Notes under the pieces: generated by a model
What the model saw: only the letters and a program-made list of their open reading frames with translations
What the model was told of the DNA's origin: nothing
Database searches by the model: none
Assembly: GCA_029204225.1 (NCBI GenBank)
Contig: CM055100.1
Coordinates: forward strand, 48,944,877 to 49,008,876
Reading direction: 5' to 3'
Origin: Diphasiastrum complanatum
Lineage: Eukaryota > Streptophyta > Lycopodiopsida > Lycopodiales > Lycopodiaceae
DNA: 64,000 nt
In this document: piece by piece, positions 52,601 through 54,592 of the stretch
How the letters are laid out: every line of letters begins with the position of its first letter
Numbering within the stretch: the stretch's first letter is position 1
Position numbers and translations under genes: made by a program

Positions 52601-54571
52601 AGAGAACAACCCTACTTCACCCGAATGGTGCTCTAGATGTGCTCAAAAATGCCACTGTCATCTCGGAAACAATCCAAGACTCTCTCATAAAGAGCCATCA
52701 CAGCCAGAATGATGTCAGCGGAGAAGCCAAGATCACGAAGTCTCTGAATGAGCAAGGTGCGAGGAACAGAGTAAAGGCTTTCTTGAAGTCCACGAAACAA
52801 TAGTAAACCTTCTCTTTCATGTGCTTGGCTTCCTCAATCAAAGCCTGGAGGATGAAGATATGATCAGTAGTAGAGTAGTGGGCTCGGAAACCTACAAAGA
52901 GTGTCATCTCTTGGCTTTCCCCTCTGAACGCACAGCAGGCTGAAGTATCGTACCATATAGCTTCGTGAGAACATGCCCAATCATAATCGTGTGATAGTTA
53001 CCAGGAACCATGGGGTCACCTTTTTTATGGATAGGGTGGATGATGTTGGTGCACCAAGATAATAGGAAGCTAGAGACAACTGCGAAATTCAGGAGACTGG
53101 TTAGTGTGGGAGTAAGTAGGTCGGCAGCATGGATAAGGAGTTCAGATTCAAAGTCTTCAATATCTCTCGCCTTATGGGACTTCATTCTCTTGATGGCCGC
53201 AAGTACCATGTCAGAGGTGTAGAAAGTGAACTCGGAAGGTCGGGGAGAGATAGGAATGGGTGAATCAATGGGTATGGTGTATAGGCTAGTAGCATAGTCG
53301 GCCCATATACGGAGGTCATCCAGGAGAGGTGGTGGGGCACGAGGGATAAACTCATGCCAAAAAGCACCCAAGGAGAGCTGAAGAGAAGGTGAACAAGTCA
53401 TCATAAGCATTCCTTTTACGACAGAGAGTACGATGGTATGAACATCAGGAGGAACAAAGAAGGTGAGGAGCATGAGCACGTGCATGGTGACAAGATGATG
53501 AAGAGAACGACATTCAGCAACATACAACGGGGGGTGTAGAGGACGAGGTGATAAAGAATGTATGAATTTGCCTTTATGGGGCTTAGAAGGAAAGGCTAGA
53601 GAGGCGGCAGTGTAAAGAGAGGTGGTGAGGAAAGCAGCTTGTGCGTCAATTGTATTGTCATGAGGAAAAGAGTGGAGGAACGAAGCCAAAAGACTCTTGG
53701 TAGACTGGCATGTATATACTCCCATGCACGATAGGCACACTTGAGAGCCAGTCCTAGACCCTCTAGACAGCCGTCACCACTGACAATAGTCTCTACAGCC
53801 ATGACGTCCTTCAGACCACAAACACTTCCAGCCTGACAGAGCTCTTCTCTCTCTCATTTTCTAATTAAACACTAATTATTTATTTGTTACATGTAATAAC
53901 CTTGGACATTATTAGGTTGTTCTACGTTAGCTTATTCCTTTTTACTGGTTTTTTGAAATCGTTTTATACGCTCCCATGTTGCATATCACACTTGGAATGT
54001 ACTCTTTTAGTTGGTACTTAAAAGAAATTGATAAAGCTTTCTTTCTTTCTCTCTCCTCTTGGTTGGTTTTGTTTATGATCTTGTGTATAAATCTTTCTAA
54101 AATGTCATGATAATTGATCATTGAATACCTCCCTGCAGTGATTGTCAGAAAGATATGCACCCTGATATTTAGATTTTACTTACAGAAATAACTAATCCGG
54201 TAAGAAAGATTTTTCAAACCAGTCACCAATGTAAAGTAGCAGGTATTAGCAGCTTGTATTCATTACCGCTGGTCATCCTGCTGGACACAAACTTCATGCT
54301 AAATTGCACAGGAGGCCAAAACGCTTTCATGCCAATTCCCAAACCAATATGAGCTCAAACTCTTGGTTGAACATTAATATGTGCAGTCATCTCTGAAACG
54401 CCTGAATTTTATTGAGCAACAATGGTAACATAAGTACACCCACACAGATCTGATAATATGCCACAGATCCTCAGATGTGTACTTACCATCAGCAGCTTCA
54501 GTGAACGCATGCACTGGAAAGACCAACACGCAGCACAGCATCAAAAACCAGACGAGCGACCGAGCTTCCAT
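4799..54571 (-). CDS. LRR receptor-like kinase, 21 exons over 49.8 kb
   Basis: Plasma-membrane receptor kinase, assembled by reading splice sites on the minus strand. Exons in order: 54571-54487, 51330-51207, 50958-50887, 50774-50703, 50603-50532, 50182-50114, 49906-49835, 19281-19213, 18863-18792, 18659-18588, 18411-18343, 18232-18158, 18038-17964, 17794-17663, 17486-17023, 16751-16599, 9029-8911, 8716-8503, 6617-6383, 5722-5578, 5077-4799. They sum to 2739 nt, 912 residues plus stop, with no internal stop and phase kept at all 20 junctions. Layout: signal peptide about 1-23; LRR N-cap 29-69; eleven one-repeat LRR exons 70-333; cysteine-rich juxtamembrane region 378-531; transmembrane helix about 541-566; kinase about 593-880 with GEGGFG (613-618), VAVK Lys634, Glu651, HRD (730-732), DFG (750-752) and APE (776-778). 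It is an RD kinase with every key residue. The ectodomain resembles LRR-VIII-1; subfamily placement is inference. No cDNA evidence is available here. Confidence 0.9.
5578..5722 (-). CDS. RLK exon 20: APE motif and helix F
   Basis: A 145-nt exon with [20 protein letters not shown] and [15 protein letters not shown]. Acceptor GGTGCAG, donor GTGAGT. A decayed copy of its first part and acceptor lies in intron 19 at 5828-5901. Confidence 0.92.
5828..5901 (-). pseudogene. Decayed duplicate of RLK exon 20 start in intron 19
   Basis: This segment copies 5684-5757, the first part of exon 20 with its acceptor. The minus-strand reading gives [13 protein letters not shown] beside the true [13 protein letters not shown]. 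The acceptor has changed from GTGCAG to GTGCAA, so it should not be spliced. A short flanking match (AAGTGAATCTAAAAT) at 5808 and 5919 suggests a further local duplication. Confidence 0.75.
6383..6617 (-). CDS. RLK exon 19: catalytic and activation loops
   Basis: A 235-nt exon with [26 protein letters not shown] and [11 protein letters not shown], ending at the activation-loop VAGT. The Arg before the catalytic Asp makes this an RD kinase. Acceptor CTCTGCAG, donor GTAAGA. Confidence 0.92.
7100..7260. repeat. CA/TG-rich low-complexity stretch in intron 18
   Basis: Alternating ACAC, ATGTAT and TGTGTGTG runs. Simple sequence inside the 1.9-kb intron between exons 18 and 19. Confidence 0.7.
7525..7690. 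repeat. Cluster of ACGTTCCGGAAT-like motifs
   Basis: The motif CGTTCCGG or a close variant occurs at least four times in about 160 bp, twice extended to CGTTCCGGAATG, which holds the palindrome TTCCGGAA. It may be the remnant of a short repeat or a DNA transposon end; I cannot classify it. Confidence 0.4.
8503..8716 (-). CDS. RLK exon 18: kinase VAVK and helix C
   Basis: A 214-nt exon with [14 protein letters not shown] (Lys634), EFKNEV (Glu651) and [13 protein letters not shown]. Acceptor GTATCAG, donor GTAAAG, ending in phase 1. Confidence 0.92.
8911..9029 (-). CDS. RLK exon 17: kinase glycine loop
   Basis: A 119-nt exon containing [14 protein letters not shown] and [13 protein letters not shown], the start of the kinase with an intact glycine-rich loop. 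Acceptor TGTTTCAG, donor GTATGC, ending in phase 0. Confidence 0.9.
9260..10480 (+). mobile_element. Ty3/gypsy integrase-chromodomain remnant
   Basis: Read in several frames: a zinc-binding-like start ([15 protein letters not shown]), the integrase core ([15 protein letters not shown]), [16 protein letters not shown], and a tail with CKVHPIF and [16 protein letters not shown], typical of a chromovirus chromodomain. Many stops and frameshifts show it is long dead. It lies antisense to the RLK in intron 16, and a possible polypurine stretch follows near 10480. Confidence 0.8.
10481..11959. other. Unclassified intron DNA, possibly old LTR
   Basis: No coding region recognised. The first part follows the gypsy remnant and may be its LTR, but no second copy is in the window to prove it. 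The stretch 11200-11560 is rich in short GGCTGGAAAAT and GCCACCAAAT repeats. Confidence 0.35.
11960..12160 (+). mobile_element. Decayed gypsy reverse transcriptase fragment
   Basis: Across frames the plus strand reads [20 protein letters not shown], which is the gypsy RT catalytic block (FLDD) with its usual flanks. Stops lie on both sides. It lies downstream of the integrase remnant, the wrong order for one element, so it is a separate insertion. Confidence 0.7.
12161..12979. other. Unclassified intron DNA with a tandem repeat
   Basis: No coding sequence seen. Two units sharing TTTGTGAAAGGCACTTAT and GGTATTTTCATGAGTCAT lie at about 12772-12828 and 12836-12891, just before LINE A. Confidence 0.5.
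12917..13393 (+). pseudogene. LINE A ORF1-like fragment
   Basis: Encodes a Ser/Pro-rich start and then a heptad-like helix with [20 protein letters not shown] and [14 protein letters not shown]. The same stretch occurs in LINE B at 22338-22445. It is probably the coiled-coil part of ORF1, which acts in RNA binding. The RNA-binding domain expected after it is missing. The start codon is uncertain because homology begins only near 12985. Confidence 0.6.
13493..14989 (+). pseudogene. LINE A endonuclease end and reverse transcriptase
   Basis: The first part, [11 protein letters not shown] then [10 protein letters not shown] and TDHSLL, is the C-terminal end of an APE-type endonuclease. The RT follows, with [15 protein letters not shown] (domain A), [20 protein letters not shown] (domain B) and CADDIV in place of YADDIV (domain C), so a catalytic-loop residue is changed. 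A frameshift near 14950 breaks the reading before [15 protein letters not shown] at 14976-15029. This RT type differs from ordinary plant L1. Confidence 0.88.
15030..16280 (+). pseudogene. LINE A RT thumb and zinc knuckle, frameshifted
   Basis: Continuing in changing frames: [46 protein letters not shown] and, near 15860-15960, RLCRLC followed by HFLLRC and YYEI, a CCHC-like knuckle at the ORF2 C-terminus. The intact order can be seen in LINE B and LINE C. Confidence 0.8.
16488..16504 (+). promoter_or_regulatory. LINE A 3' stem-loop
   Basis: GCACCC and GGGTGC pair across a 5-nt loop, 11 nt before the AATAAA that precedes the (CT)n tail. In the same place LINE C, D, E and F have different but also self-complementary bases, so the structure rather than the sequence is kept. 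Confidence 0.65.
16527..16576. repeat. (CT)n tail of LINE A
   Basis: A perfect 50-bp CT repeat that ends 22 bases short of the exon 16 donor. Confidence 0.95.
16599..16751 (-). CDS. RLK exon 16: transmembrane helix
   Basis: A 153-nt exon coding [20 protein letters not shown] and IAVLFW, then the stop-transfer RRYKNK. Acceptor ATTGTGCAG, donor GTAGGT. The end of an antisense LINE lies only 22 bases beyond the donor. Confidence 0.9.
17023..17486 (-). CDS. RLK exon 15: cysteine-rich juxtamembrane ectodomain
   Basis: A 464-nt exon and the longest in the gene. It starts LSGNPIC and carries Cys385, 396, 413, 418, 429 and 431, then [20 protein letters not shown] and several NxT/S glycosylation sites. 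This layout matches the region between LRRs and membrane in LRR-VIII-1 kinases. Acceptor GGCCAG, donor GTAGTT. Confidence 0.88.
17663..17794 (-). CDS. RLK exon 14: terminal LRR region
   Basis: A 132-nt exon coding [19 protein letters not shown] and a second half ending GTVPGFIKV, the last LRR and capping strand. Acceptor TGACAG. The donor at 17662 (GTAAGC) gives the expected VKLSGNPIC junction with exon 15; a GTAAAG eight bases upstream would not. Confidence 0.85.
17964..18038 (-). CDS. RLK exon 13: LRR
   Basis: A 75-nt exon with the core [20 protein letters not shown]. Acceptor ATATGCAG, donor GTAAGT. Confidence 0.85.
18158..18232 (-). CDS. RLK exon 12: LRR
   Basis: A 75-nt exon with the core [20 protein letters not shown]. 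The acceptor is ATCTACAG. The donor GTGCGT is weaker than most in this gene, but it keeps phase 2 and the LRR register. Confidence 0.8.
18343..18411 (-). CDS. RLK exon 11: LRR
   Basis: A 69-nt exon with the core [20 protein letters not shown]. Acceptor ACTTGCAG, donor GTAAGT. It is very like exon 8 and probably arose by duplication of an exon pair. Confidence 0.87.
18588..18659 (-). CDS. RLK exon 10: LRR
   Basis: A 72-nt exon with the core [20 protein letters not shown]. Acceptor GCAACAG, donor GTAAGT, phase 2. Confidence 0.87.
18792..18863 (-). CDS. RLK exon 9: LRR
   Basis: A 72-nt exon with the core [20 protein letters not shown]. The acceptor is GTTTGTAG and the donor a weaker GTATAT. 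A nearer TTTGCAG would break the LRR register, so the upstream acceptor was chosen. Confidence 0.85.
19213..19281 (-). CDS. RLK exon 8: LRR
   Basis: A 69-nt exon with the core [20 protein letters not shown]. Acceptor GTGCTGCAG, donor GTAAGT. Its phase fits exon 7 exactly, which supports splicing across the 30.5-kb intron. Confidence 0.87.
19499..19564 (-). other. Possible decayed or optional RLK exon
   Basis: A 66-nt stretch flanked by TTGTAG and GTAAGC on the minus strand that would keep phase 2 at both ends. It reads [16 protein letters not shown], only loosely LRR-like. It lies 217 bases upstream of exon 8 in the transcript. It could be a worn LRR exon or chance. Confidence 0.3.
19900..21872 (+). 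mobile_element. Gypsy-3 chromovirus remnant with probable 3' LTR
   Basis: RNase H reads [36 protein letters not shown] and [14 protein letters not shown] (20012-20206). Integrase C-terminal sequence with [15 protein letters not shown] and [13 protein letters not shown] follows in two tandem copies (20736-21116), then a broken chromodomain start near 21185. The rest up to 21872, with AATAAAG near 21745, is probably the 3' LTR, but no second LTR is present to set its limits. The RT and integrase core are lost. Confidence 0.75.
20736..21116 (+). repeat. 190-bp tandem duplication in gypsy-3 integrase end
   Basis: Units 20736-20925 and 20926-21116 are nearly identical, differing by one T in a run and a GTATG to GAATG change. 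The duplication is recent compared with the decay around it. Confidence 0.9.
21873..21921. repeat. (CT)n tract before LINE B
   Basis: A perfect CT repeat with gypsy-3 sequence on its left and the 5' start of LINE B directly on its right. It does not follow a LINE 3' end, so it may be an original target site. Confidence 0.95.
22456..22760 (+). pseudogene. Gypsy protease fragment inside LINE B
   Basis: Reads [38 protein letters not shown] and, after a frame change, [18 protein letters not shown]. These match the gypsy-1 protease (35126-36481) segment by segment, including the DTGS active site. It appears fused in register after the LINE ORF1 helix. Confidence 0.8.
22761..23639. other. Unplaced insert sequence in LINE B
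   Basis: No product recognised. An open frame to 23317 lacks known motifs. A 31-bp direct repeat (TGATGTAGAAGTCTAGAAAC core) is present twice at about 23432-23493. Confidence 0.4.
23640..24086 (+). pseudogene. LINE B endonuclease-RT linker
   Basis: Matches LINE A closely: [32 protein letters not shown] and [15 protein letters not shown] deletion relative to LINE A follows the latter. Confidence 0.8.
24173..24988 (+). pseudogene. LINE B reverse transcriptase, catalytic motifs intact
   Basis: [20 protein letters not shown] (domain A), [20 protein letters not shown] (domain B) and YADDIVLLS (domain C) are all present, so this is the best preserved RT core of the family in the window. The frame is lost after SPSPKG, where LINE A also breaks. 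The neighbour LELLKPV to [17 protein letters not shown] is shared with LINE A and LINE G. Confidence 0.88.
25093..25635 (+). pseudogene. LINE B ORF2 thumb region
   Basis: An open frame with [40 protein letters not shown] and [20 protein letters not shown], ending at a TGA in THSYI. It continues in the same order to 25877, where the CT tract starts. Confidence 0.8.
25878..25941. repeat. (CT)n tract joining LINE B and LINE C
   Basis: A 64-bp CT repeat. The left flank is the interior of LINE B ORF2 and the right flank is the 5' leader of LINE C. Confidence 0.95.
26634..26885 (+). pseudogene. LINE C ORF2 C-terminal zinc knuckle
   Basis: Reads [20 protein letters not shown] and [16 protein letters not shown], a CCHC-type arrangement (C-x2-C, H, C) found at the C-terminus of many LINE ORF2 proteins. 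It matches the more broken LINE A copy. Confidence 0.8.
27359..27372 (+). promoter_or_regulatory. LINE C 3' stem-loop
   Basis: ATGCC and GGCAT pair across a TTTT loop, 13 nt before AATAAAG and the CT tail. Confidence 0.65.
27394..27452. repeat. (CT)n tail of LINE C
   Basis: CT repeat with one TTTG interruption near its start. LINE D begins directly after it. Confidence 0.95.
27567..27936 (+). pseudogene. CCDA: Fragment of plastid CcdA-type thiol transporter gene
   Basis: The first frame reads [20 protein letters not shown] then SPCTLSVL. After a gap and frameshift the second reads [20 protein letters not shown], then [11 protein letters not shown] and LMGLNLLE. These are the first transmembrane blocks of CcdA, the thylakoid protein that carries reducing power for cytochrome c maturation. 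The SPCTLSVLP-type cysteine motif is kept, but the following block (about ten residues in the family) is deleted and the rest of the gene is missing. No intron interrupts it, which suggests capture from a transcript. It sits inside LINE D, on the LINE's sense strand. Confidence 0.82.
28336..28623 (+). pseudogene. LINE D ORF1-like coiled coil
   Basis: Reads [14 protein letters not shown] and [20 protein letters not shown], a strong heptad pattern, then AVLKQGSK. The SWTAVLKQG end resembles SWADVLKGS in the ORF1 fragment at 46330, so the two are probably related. Confidence 0.6.
28624..29110 (+). pseudogene. LINE D reverse transcriptase pieces
   Basis: A first part is corrupt around domain A. 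The second part (28869-29108) has [31 protein letters not shown] and [17 protein letters not shown], that is, RT domains B end, C and D. The YADD catalytic motif is intact. Confidence 0.82.
29803..29816 (+). promoter_or_regulatory. LINE D 3' stem-loop
   Basis: The same ATGCC-TTTT-GGCAT hairpin as LINE C, followed by GGAAAAGACATTAATAAA and the CT tail. Confidence 0.65.
29835..29926. repeat. (CT)n tail of LINE D
   Basis: A 92-bp perfect CT repeat, the longest in the window. Confidence 0.95.
30625..30638 (+). promoter_or_regulatory. LINE E 3' stem-loop with compensatory change
   Basis: ATGCT pairs with AGCAT across TTTT. The closing pair differs from LINE C and D but still pairs. Confidence 0.65.
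30653..30701. repeat. (CT)n tail of LINE E
   Basis: A 49-bp perfect CT repeat. LINE F begins directly after it. Confidence 0.95.
30702..31685 (+). mobile_element. LINE F, 5'-truncated; its CT tail is split by copia-1
   Basis: Begins at [17 protein letters not shown], almost the same ORF2 point as LINE E. The 3' UTR has stem-loop TACC/GGTA (31641-31652), ACATTAATAAG and a CT run cut at 31685 by the copia-1 LTR. The tail resumes at 49517. Confidence 0.8.
31686..31799 (-). repeat. Copia-1 3' LTR, outer part
   Basis: Matches 49104-49212 of the 5' LTR, including the TGTAGGAAAGCAAG end, and finishes in (GA)n at 31776-31799, where gypsy-1 begins. Confidence 0.9.
31803..32282 (-). repeat. Gypsy-1 3' LTR
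   Basis: 480 bp. In element orientation it runs from TGTTCTTTATAGCC, directly after the purine tract GGGGGCAA, to CATTTTGATCA. It is complete at both ends. Confidence 0.85.
32339..32548 (-). pseudogene. Gypsy-1 chromodomain
   Basis: Reads [20 protein letters not shown], the core of a chromodomain, which in chromoviruses steers integration to marked chromatin. It is out of frame with the integrase upstream (break near 32640). Confidence 0.8.
32625..33893 (-). pseudogene. Gypsy-1 integrase
   Basis: Open for 422 codons: zinc-binding [20 protein letters not shown] and CAFCLRNK; catalytic core with [26 protein letters not shown] and [20 protein letters not shown] (D, D, E visible); then [14 protein letters not shown]. 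The family usually has TDGQTE where this has ADGQSE. The 3' end is frameshifted. Confidence 0.88.
33960..34805 (-). pseudogene. Gypsy-1 RT C-part and RNase H
   Basis: [33 protein letters not shown] (the YxDD position reads FDD), [16 protein letters not shown] and [21 protein letters not shown] stop at 34806 separates it from the RT N-part, and another stop after QYRWL ends it. Confidence 0.88.
34812..35222 (-). pseudogene. Gypsy-1 RT N-part
   Basis: [20 protein letters not shown], then [40 protein letters not shown] and [13 protein letters not shown], where a stop interrupts the usual HQIR continuation. Confidence 0.88.
35126..36481 (-). pseudogene. Gypsy-1 gag, zinc knuckle and protease
   Basis: Gag reads [21 protein letters not shown] knuckle [14 protein letters not shown] follows, then protease with [19 protein letters not shown] and [20 protein letters not shown]. 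The frame breaks after HIFSGID. The protease segment is closely related to the one fused into LINE B. Confidence 0.85.
36488..36796 (-). pseudogene. Gypsy-1 gag N-terminal part
   Basis: Reads [20 protein letters not shown] and [20 protein letters not shown], the start of the gag domain. Upstream it joins across gypsy-2 to 43019-43081, where the minus strand codes [20 protein letters not shown], a helical stretch. Confidence 0.8.
36802..37159 (-). repeat. Gypsy-2 3' LTR
   Basis: 358 bp. In element orientation it runs from TGTTACGAGCTCGTAACC-like ends to CTATTACA. Together with the other LTR it shows three differences. Confidence 0.95.
37160..37172 (-). promoter_or_regulatory. Gypsy-2 polypurine tract
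   Basis: On the minus strand AGGGGGAGGGAG directly precedes the LTR start TGTTACG, and it touches the polyprotein stop codon. Confidence 0.88.
37171..41949 (-). CDS. Gypsy-2 Gag-Pol polyprotein, 1592 aa, intact
   Basis: One open frame. Gag: about residues 120-330 with [24 protein letters not shown] knuckle [14 protein letters not shown] near 345. Protease near 430 with [11 protein letters not shown]; the usual DSG/DTG reads DDG. RT has [20 protein letters not shown] and [12 protein letters not shown] (about 780). RNase H has [20 protein letters not shown] (about 928). Integrase has a zinc-binding [20 protein letters not shown] (about 1177) and the catalytic D, D, E in [24 protein letters not shown] and [18 protein letters not shown]-terminal chromodomain contains [16 protein letters not shown] (about 1550). 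The TAA stop directly precedes the polypurine tract. The polyprotein would be cut by its own protease. No stops or frameshifts. Confidence 0.96.
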   Translation of the reverse strand: MTTPQGPDQPQERGFDELETEALAYRKGKEPMEVEEQEQFAEELDELVTKEQFLQLVTEVDELKLALANFKSSVDDSFAELKNLILSSAKGSLPSTSQLSPSPLPSVSGETLRSHPSVFKDLKPPTFNGEEKDRNADILQTFLSKWKNIHALKQTPDHLQAIEASLSLGPMAYKWWLNLQETGQTPRSWKAFEEAFLREFLPENELDRTWEAWERTVMDKSLIQYISQYREAILKIKNMDDYQKIRGFVRGLKDEYKVEVQRNSPTTLEQALRYAQIYDDSVGRKRARQQPLSEQLPQKDFQFKKKFLKRKKEDKFKGEAPQKRPSHIQPLKPDDFEKAKQERLCFVCMGKGHTVRQCPKGPFTKKDKKQVHLVQTVCFPSDSAASEIKVYHEDHEHCCQLTSAMLARPFSFGPHDLVRMHGKVGNQSVRVMVDDGATHNFINHTLVKKLKLPEVPSQHRYIVSLAKGEDKKIWETMVSKLNLGIQGYQDQINFQIMHLDRTDIVLGRDWLYSLGPSLHRNYQENTLSFQYKGREIQLHGEHDVPNSPMVCSSELCQLIGDEDHQVFLCDFQFIPEVSISSSIQQKISKLETLLSKFKDVFPEDLPHGLPPSREVDHVINLVPGTAPVSKPPYRVSRTEDEEITRQLTDYLGKGQIQTSSSPWASPVLLVKKKEGSMRLCVDYRALNKVTIKNKYPMPRADELFDQLDGAKFFSKIDLRSGYHQVRIKSEDVSKTAFRTRHGHYEFKVMPFGLTNAPATFMTLMNSVLRPYLGKFVVVFLDDILVYSKTRKEHLKHLRKVFRLLRKHKLYAKQSKCEFFVEEVAYLGHIISSDGIKMDPNKVKAILSWLRPQNILELQIFLGLAGYYRRFVKEYAQIAVPMTNLLKGKGKEFIWESAQQESFDALKTALATAPVLKVVDPNQPFVVETDASDFAVGAVLTQGGRPVAFESKKLEPAQTRYSAYEKELFSIVHALKTWRHYLYGANFEVLTDHESLRYLCNQPELRGRKARWAELMQEFDMSIRYRRGKFNIVADALSRMPIINELSFTQIRNELLESLRGKCQHDAFFSIIWNSVQNRQLQTPEPVPGAGASSSKNTAASVEDDDESEYTSSDDVEDSEPVLPKQTPVVEGQLTQGFKWKQYSIQDEYLLYRDRVCVPNSEDYRQQVLYECHDNPSAGHPGIQKTYELLRRQFFWPSMKKDVHQYVTSCQKCQVNKAERLKAGGLLHPLEIPAGKWESISMDFIVGLPKTQKGNDAIWVTVDRLTKMAHFIPTKTTVRAPELARLFVDGLFKLYGLPSGIVSDRDSKFTGNFWKAVFHHLHTKLNMSTTDHPQTDGQTERVNQVLEDMLRAYVSKRQTNWEEYLSILEFAYNSTKHSATGYSPFMLMYGFQPRSPTAVGFKQEKVEATRNFLEDLNQMIEHAKRSIRQSQDRARHYADPHRRDVQFSTGEKVYLRVPVDSKTLKSGVCAKLSPRYCGPFTISRRLGEVTYELELPHSSKVFPVFHVSQLRKALTRSDNLVGDSVLVLPLDPQQPPHEPEEILDSRETQTRHTLYREYLVKWNDQPVENATWERGSVLRKIFPDFVLEDQDGS
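41950..42647 (-). other. Gypsy-2 untranslated leader
   Basis: About 700 bases between primer site and gag start. No coding region recognised. It has repeated GGTCCAGCGCTG-like motifs near 42285, 42370 and 42468 and may carry packaging signals. Confidence 0.6.
42648..42659 (-). promoter_or_regulatory. Gypsy-2 primer binding site (initiator tRNA-Met)
   Basis: TGGTATCAGAGC on the minus strand, one base after the LTR end. Confidence 0.92.
42661..43018 (-). repeat. Gypsy-2 5' LTR
   Basis: 358 bp, the same length as the 3' LTR with no indels. The differences are at CGTGG[C/T]CGAC, CTG[T/C]TGAC and CCT[A/G]ACTG. Confidence 0.95.
43082..43484 (-). repeat. Gypsy-1 5' LTR remnant
   Basis: Matches 31858-32260 of the 3' LTR. 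Both tips are missing. Confidence 0.88.
43485..43533. repeat. (GA)n at gypsy-1 / copia-1 junction
   Basis: GA repeat with one extra A, joining a truncated gypsy-1 LTR to the interrupted copia-1 LTR. Confidence 0.93.
43534..43824 (-). repeat. Copia-1 3' LTR, inner part
   Basis: Starts TGTTAGAAATAAATGAC next to the polypurine tract and runs to the (GA)n at 43485-43533, where gypsy-1 interrupts it. It lacks a 10-bp duplication (GGAGAGCAAT) found in the 5' LTR. Confidence 0.88.
43861..44640 (-). pseudogene. Copia-1 RT end and RNase H
   Basis: Open for 259 codons: [52 protein letters not shown] and [15 protein letters not shown], then [16 protein letters not shown]. The RNase H carboxylates are visible. 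It ends ahead of the polypurine tract. Confidence 0.9.
44740..45003 (-). pseudogene. Copia-1 RT catalytic block
   Basis: Reads [20 protein letters not shown] and [20 protein letters not shown]; the YVDD motif is intact. It is frameshifted relative to the upstream RT part, and a short break separates it from the RNase H. Confidence 0.88.
44946..45904 (-). pseudogene. Copia-1 reverse transcriptase, N-terminal part
   Basis: Starts at [10 protein letters not shown], the usual end of the integrase tail. A Gln/Pro-rich linker follows, then [40 protein letters not shown] and [20 protein letters not shown]. Canonical copia RT has DVKxAFL here; the motif is slightly changed. The frame breaks near 45010. 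Confidence 0.88.
45905..46321. other. Unclassified insert with CA-rich minisatellite
   Basis: Not copia sequence. It holds a CGAATCGG-rich part, a run of T at about 45978-45992, and repeats of CA tracts joined by TTTGTCAA (46113-46262), ending in imperfect CT repeats. It replaces part of the copia-1 integrase together with LINE I. Confidence 0.5.
46322..46705 (+). pseudogene. LINE I: ORF1 RNA-binding domain fragment
   Basis: Open plus-strand reading with [60 protein letters not shown] and [18 protein letters not shown]. This layout fits the RRM-like and C-terminal parts of a LINE ORF1 protein. It is bounded on both sides by CT-rich DNA (46270-46333 imperfect, 46706-46757 perfect) and ends inside the coding sequence rather than at a 3' UTR. 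Confidence 0.75.
46706..46757. repeat. (CT)n tract at the copia-1 / LINE I junction
   Basis: A perfect CT repeat. The left flank is LINE ORF1 coding sequence and the right flank is the copia integrase. Confidence 0.95.
46758..47107 (-). pseudogene. Copia-1 pre-integrase and integrase start
   Basis: [17 protein letters not shown], the [11 protein letters not shown] zinc-binding end, then [14 protein letters not shown] and [20 protein letters not shown]. The first catalytic Asp is present. The sequence then runs into the (CT)n tract and the rest of the integrase core is missing. Confidence 0.85.
47158..48492 (-). pseudogene. Copia-1 gag and protease
   Basis: Starts at the methionine of [20 protein letters not shown]. 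Domains: gag UBN2-type with [13 protein letters not shown] and AWDTLYTMY; a zinc knuckle [14 protein letters not shown]; protease with [13 protein letters not shown]; then [15 protein letters not shown]. It ends at TGA after KDHS, ahead of the integrase, so the polyprotein is interrupted. Confidence 0.88.
48550..49091 (-). other. Copia-1 leader
   Basis: No coding region. It holds three related purine-rich units around GGGCGCCC and TTTTGGGTGCC (48850, 48935, 49010), suggesting internal duplication in the leader. Confidence 0.5.
49092..49103 (-). promoter_or_regulatory. Copia-1 primer binding site (initiator tRNA-Met)
   Basis: The minus strand reads TGGTATCAGAGC, the usual complement to the 3' end of initiator tRNA-Met in plant retrotransposons, with no spacer from the LTR end. 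Confidence 0.92.
49104..49516 (-). repeat. Copia-1 5' LTR
   Basis: 413 bp. In element orientation it starts TGCTAAAAATAAATGAC and ends CTTTCCTACA, directly followed by the primer binding site. It contains a natural (GA)n run on the plus strand near 49197-49212. Confidence 0.9.
49517..49584. repeat. Rest of LINE F (CT)n tail
   Basis: A CT repeat directly after the copia-1 LTR. It completes the tail interrupted at 31685 and is followed by a (CA)9 run to 49601. Host intron resumes at about 49602. Confidence 0.9.
49835..49906 (-). CDS. RLK exon 7: LRR, last exon before the giant intron
   Basis: A 72-nt exon with the core [20 protein letters not shown]. Acceptor GGTTAG, donor GTAAGT. The next recognisable coding exon is 30.5 kb downstream, beyond the nested transposons. 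Confidence 0.88.
50114..50182 (-). CDS. RLK exon 6: LRR
   Basis: A 69-nt exon with the core [20 protein letters not shown], one residue shorter than its neighbours. Acceptor TGATGCAG, donor GTAAGT. Confidence 0.88.
50532..50603 (-). CDS. RLK exon 5: LRR
   Basis: A 72-nt exon with the core [20 protein letters not shown]. Acceptor GAAGCAG, donor GTAAGT, phase 2. Confidence 0.9.
50703..50774 (-). CDS. RLK exon 4: LRR
   Basis: A 72-nt exon whose core reads [20 protein letters not shown], a textbook plant LRR. Acceptor ACACCAG, donor GTAAGT. Confidence 0.9.
50887..50958 (-). CDS. RLK exon 3: LRR
   Basis: A 72-nt exon coding one 24-residue repeat with the core [20 protein letters not shown]. Acceptor GGTCCAG, donor GTAAGT, phase 2 at both ends. 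The one-repeat-per-exon design continues in the next exons. Confidence 0.9.
51207..51330 (-). CDS. RLK exon 2: LRR N-terminal cap
   Basis: Encodes [15 protein letters not shown] followed by [13 protein letters not shown], the classic N-cap with paired cysteines ahead of plant LRRs. The acceptor is GAATGCAG and the donor GTAAGT. Phase runs from 1 to 2. Confidence 0.9.
51640..53845 (-). mobile_element. LINE G: inverted 5' segment of an intron 1 LINE
   Basis: Minus-strand LINE with the endonuclease-RT linker, RT and C-terminal part to [11 protein letters not shown] near 51670. RT signs: [60 protein letters not shown] and [10 protein letters not shown], then [20 protein letters not shown] and ILLYADDV near 52500. 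There are many frameshifts. It joins head-on at about 53845 to a plus-strand 3' UTR with a CT tail, the geometry of twin priming. Confidence 0.78.
52904..53740 (-). pseudogene. LINE G ORF2 linker and RT start
   Basis: Open for 278 codons, aligned with LINE A and [21 protein letters not shown], then [13 protein letters not shown], and [20 protein letters not shown]. It ends by frameshift ahead of the domain A block at 52698-52907. Confidence 0.8.
53846..54056 (+). mobile_element. LINE H: 3' UTR segment with CT-rich tail
   Basis: It has the family 3' end: CGCTCCCATGTTGCATATCA, a weak GTAC/GTAC pairing (53999-54017), TTGATAAAGCTTTC and CT-rich tail. Orientation is opposite to LINE G, to which it is joined. 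It is probably the 3' part of the same insertion. Confidence 0.7.
54487..54571 (-). CDS. RLK exon 1: signal peptide
   Basis: Encodes a basic start followed by the hydrophobic run [17 protein letters not shown], a typical secretory signal, and ends in phase 1 at a GTAAGT donor. I chose the ATG at 54571. An in-frame ATG at 54592 would add seven residues, but a TTGCTTGCAG acceptor-like site lies between the two, so the upstream ATG may fall in a 5' UTR intron. Confidence 0.8.
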
Positions 54572-54592
54572 TCCAGGCTTTACTGCAAGCAA

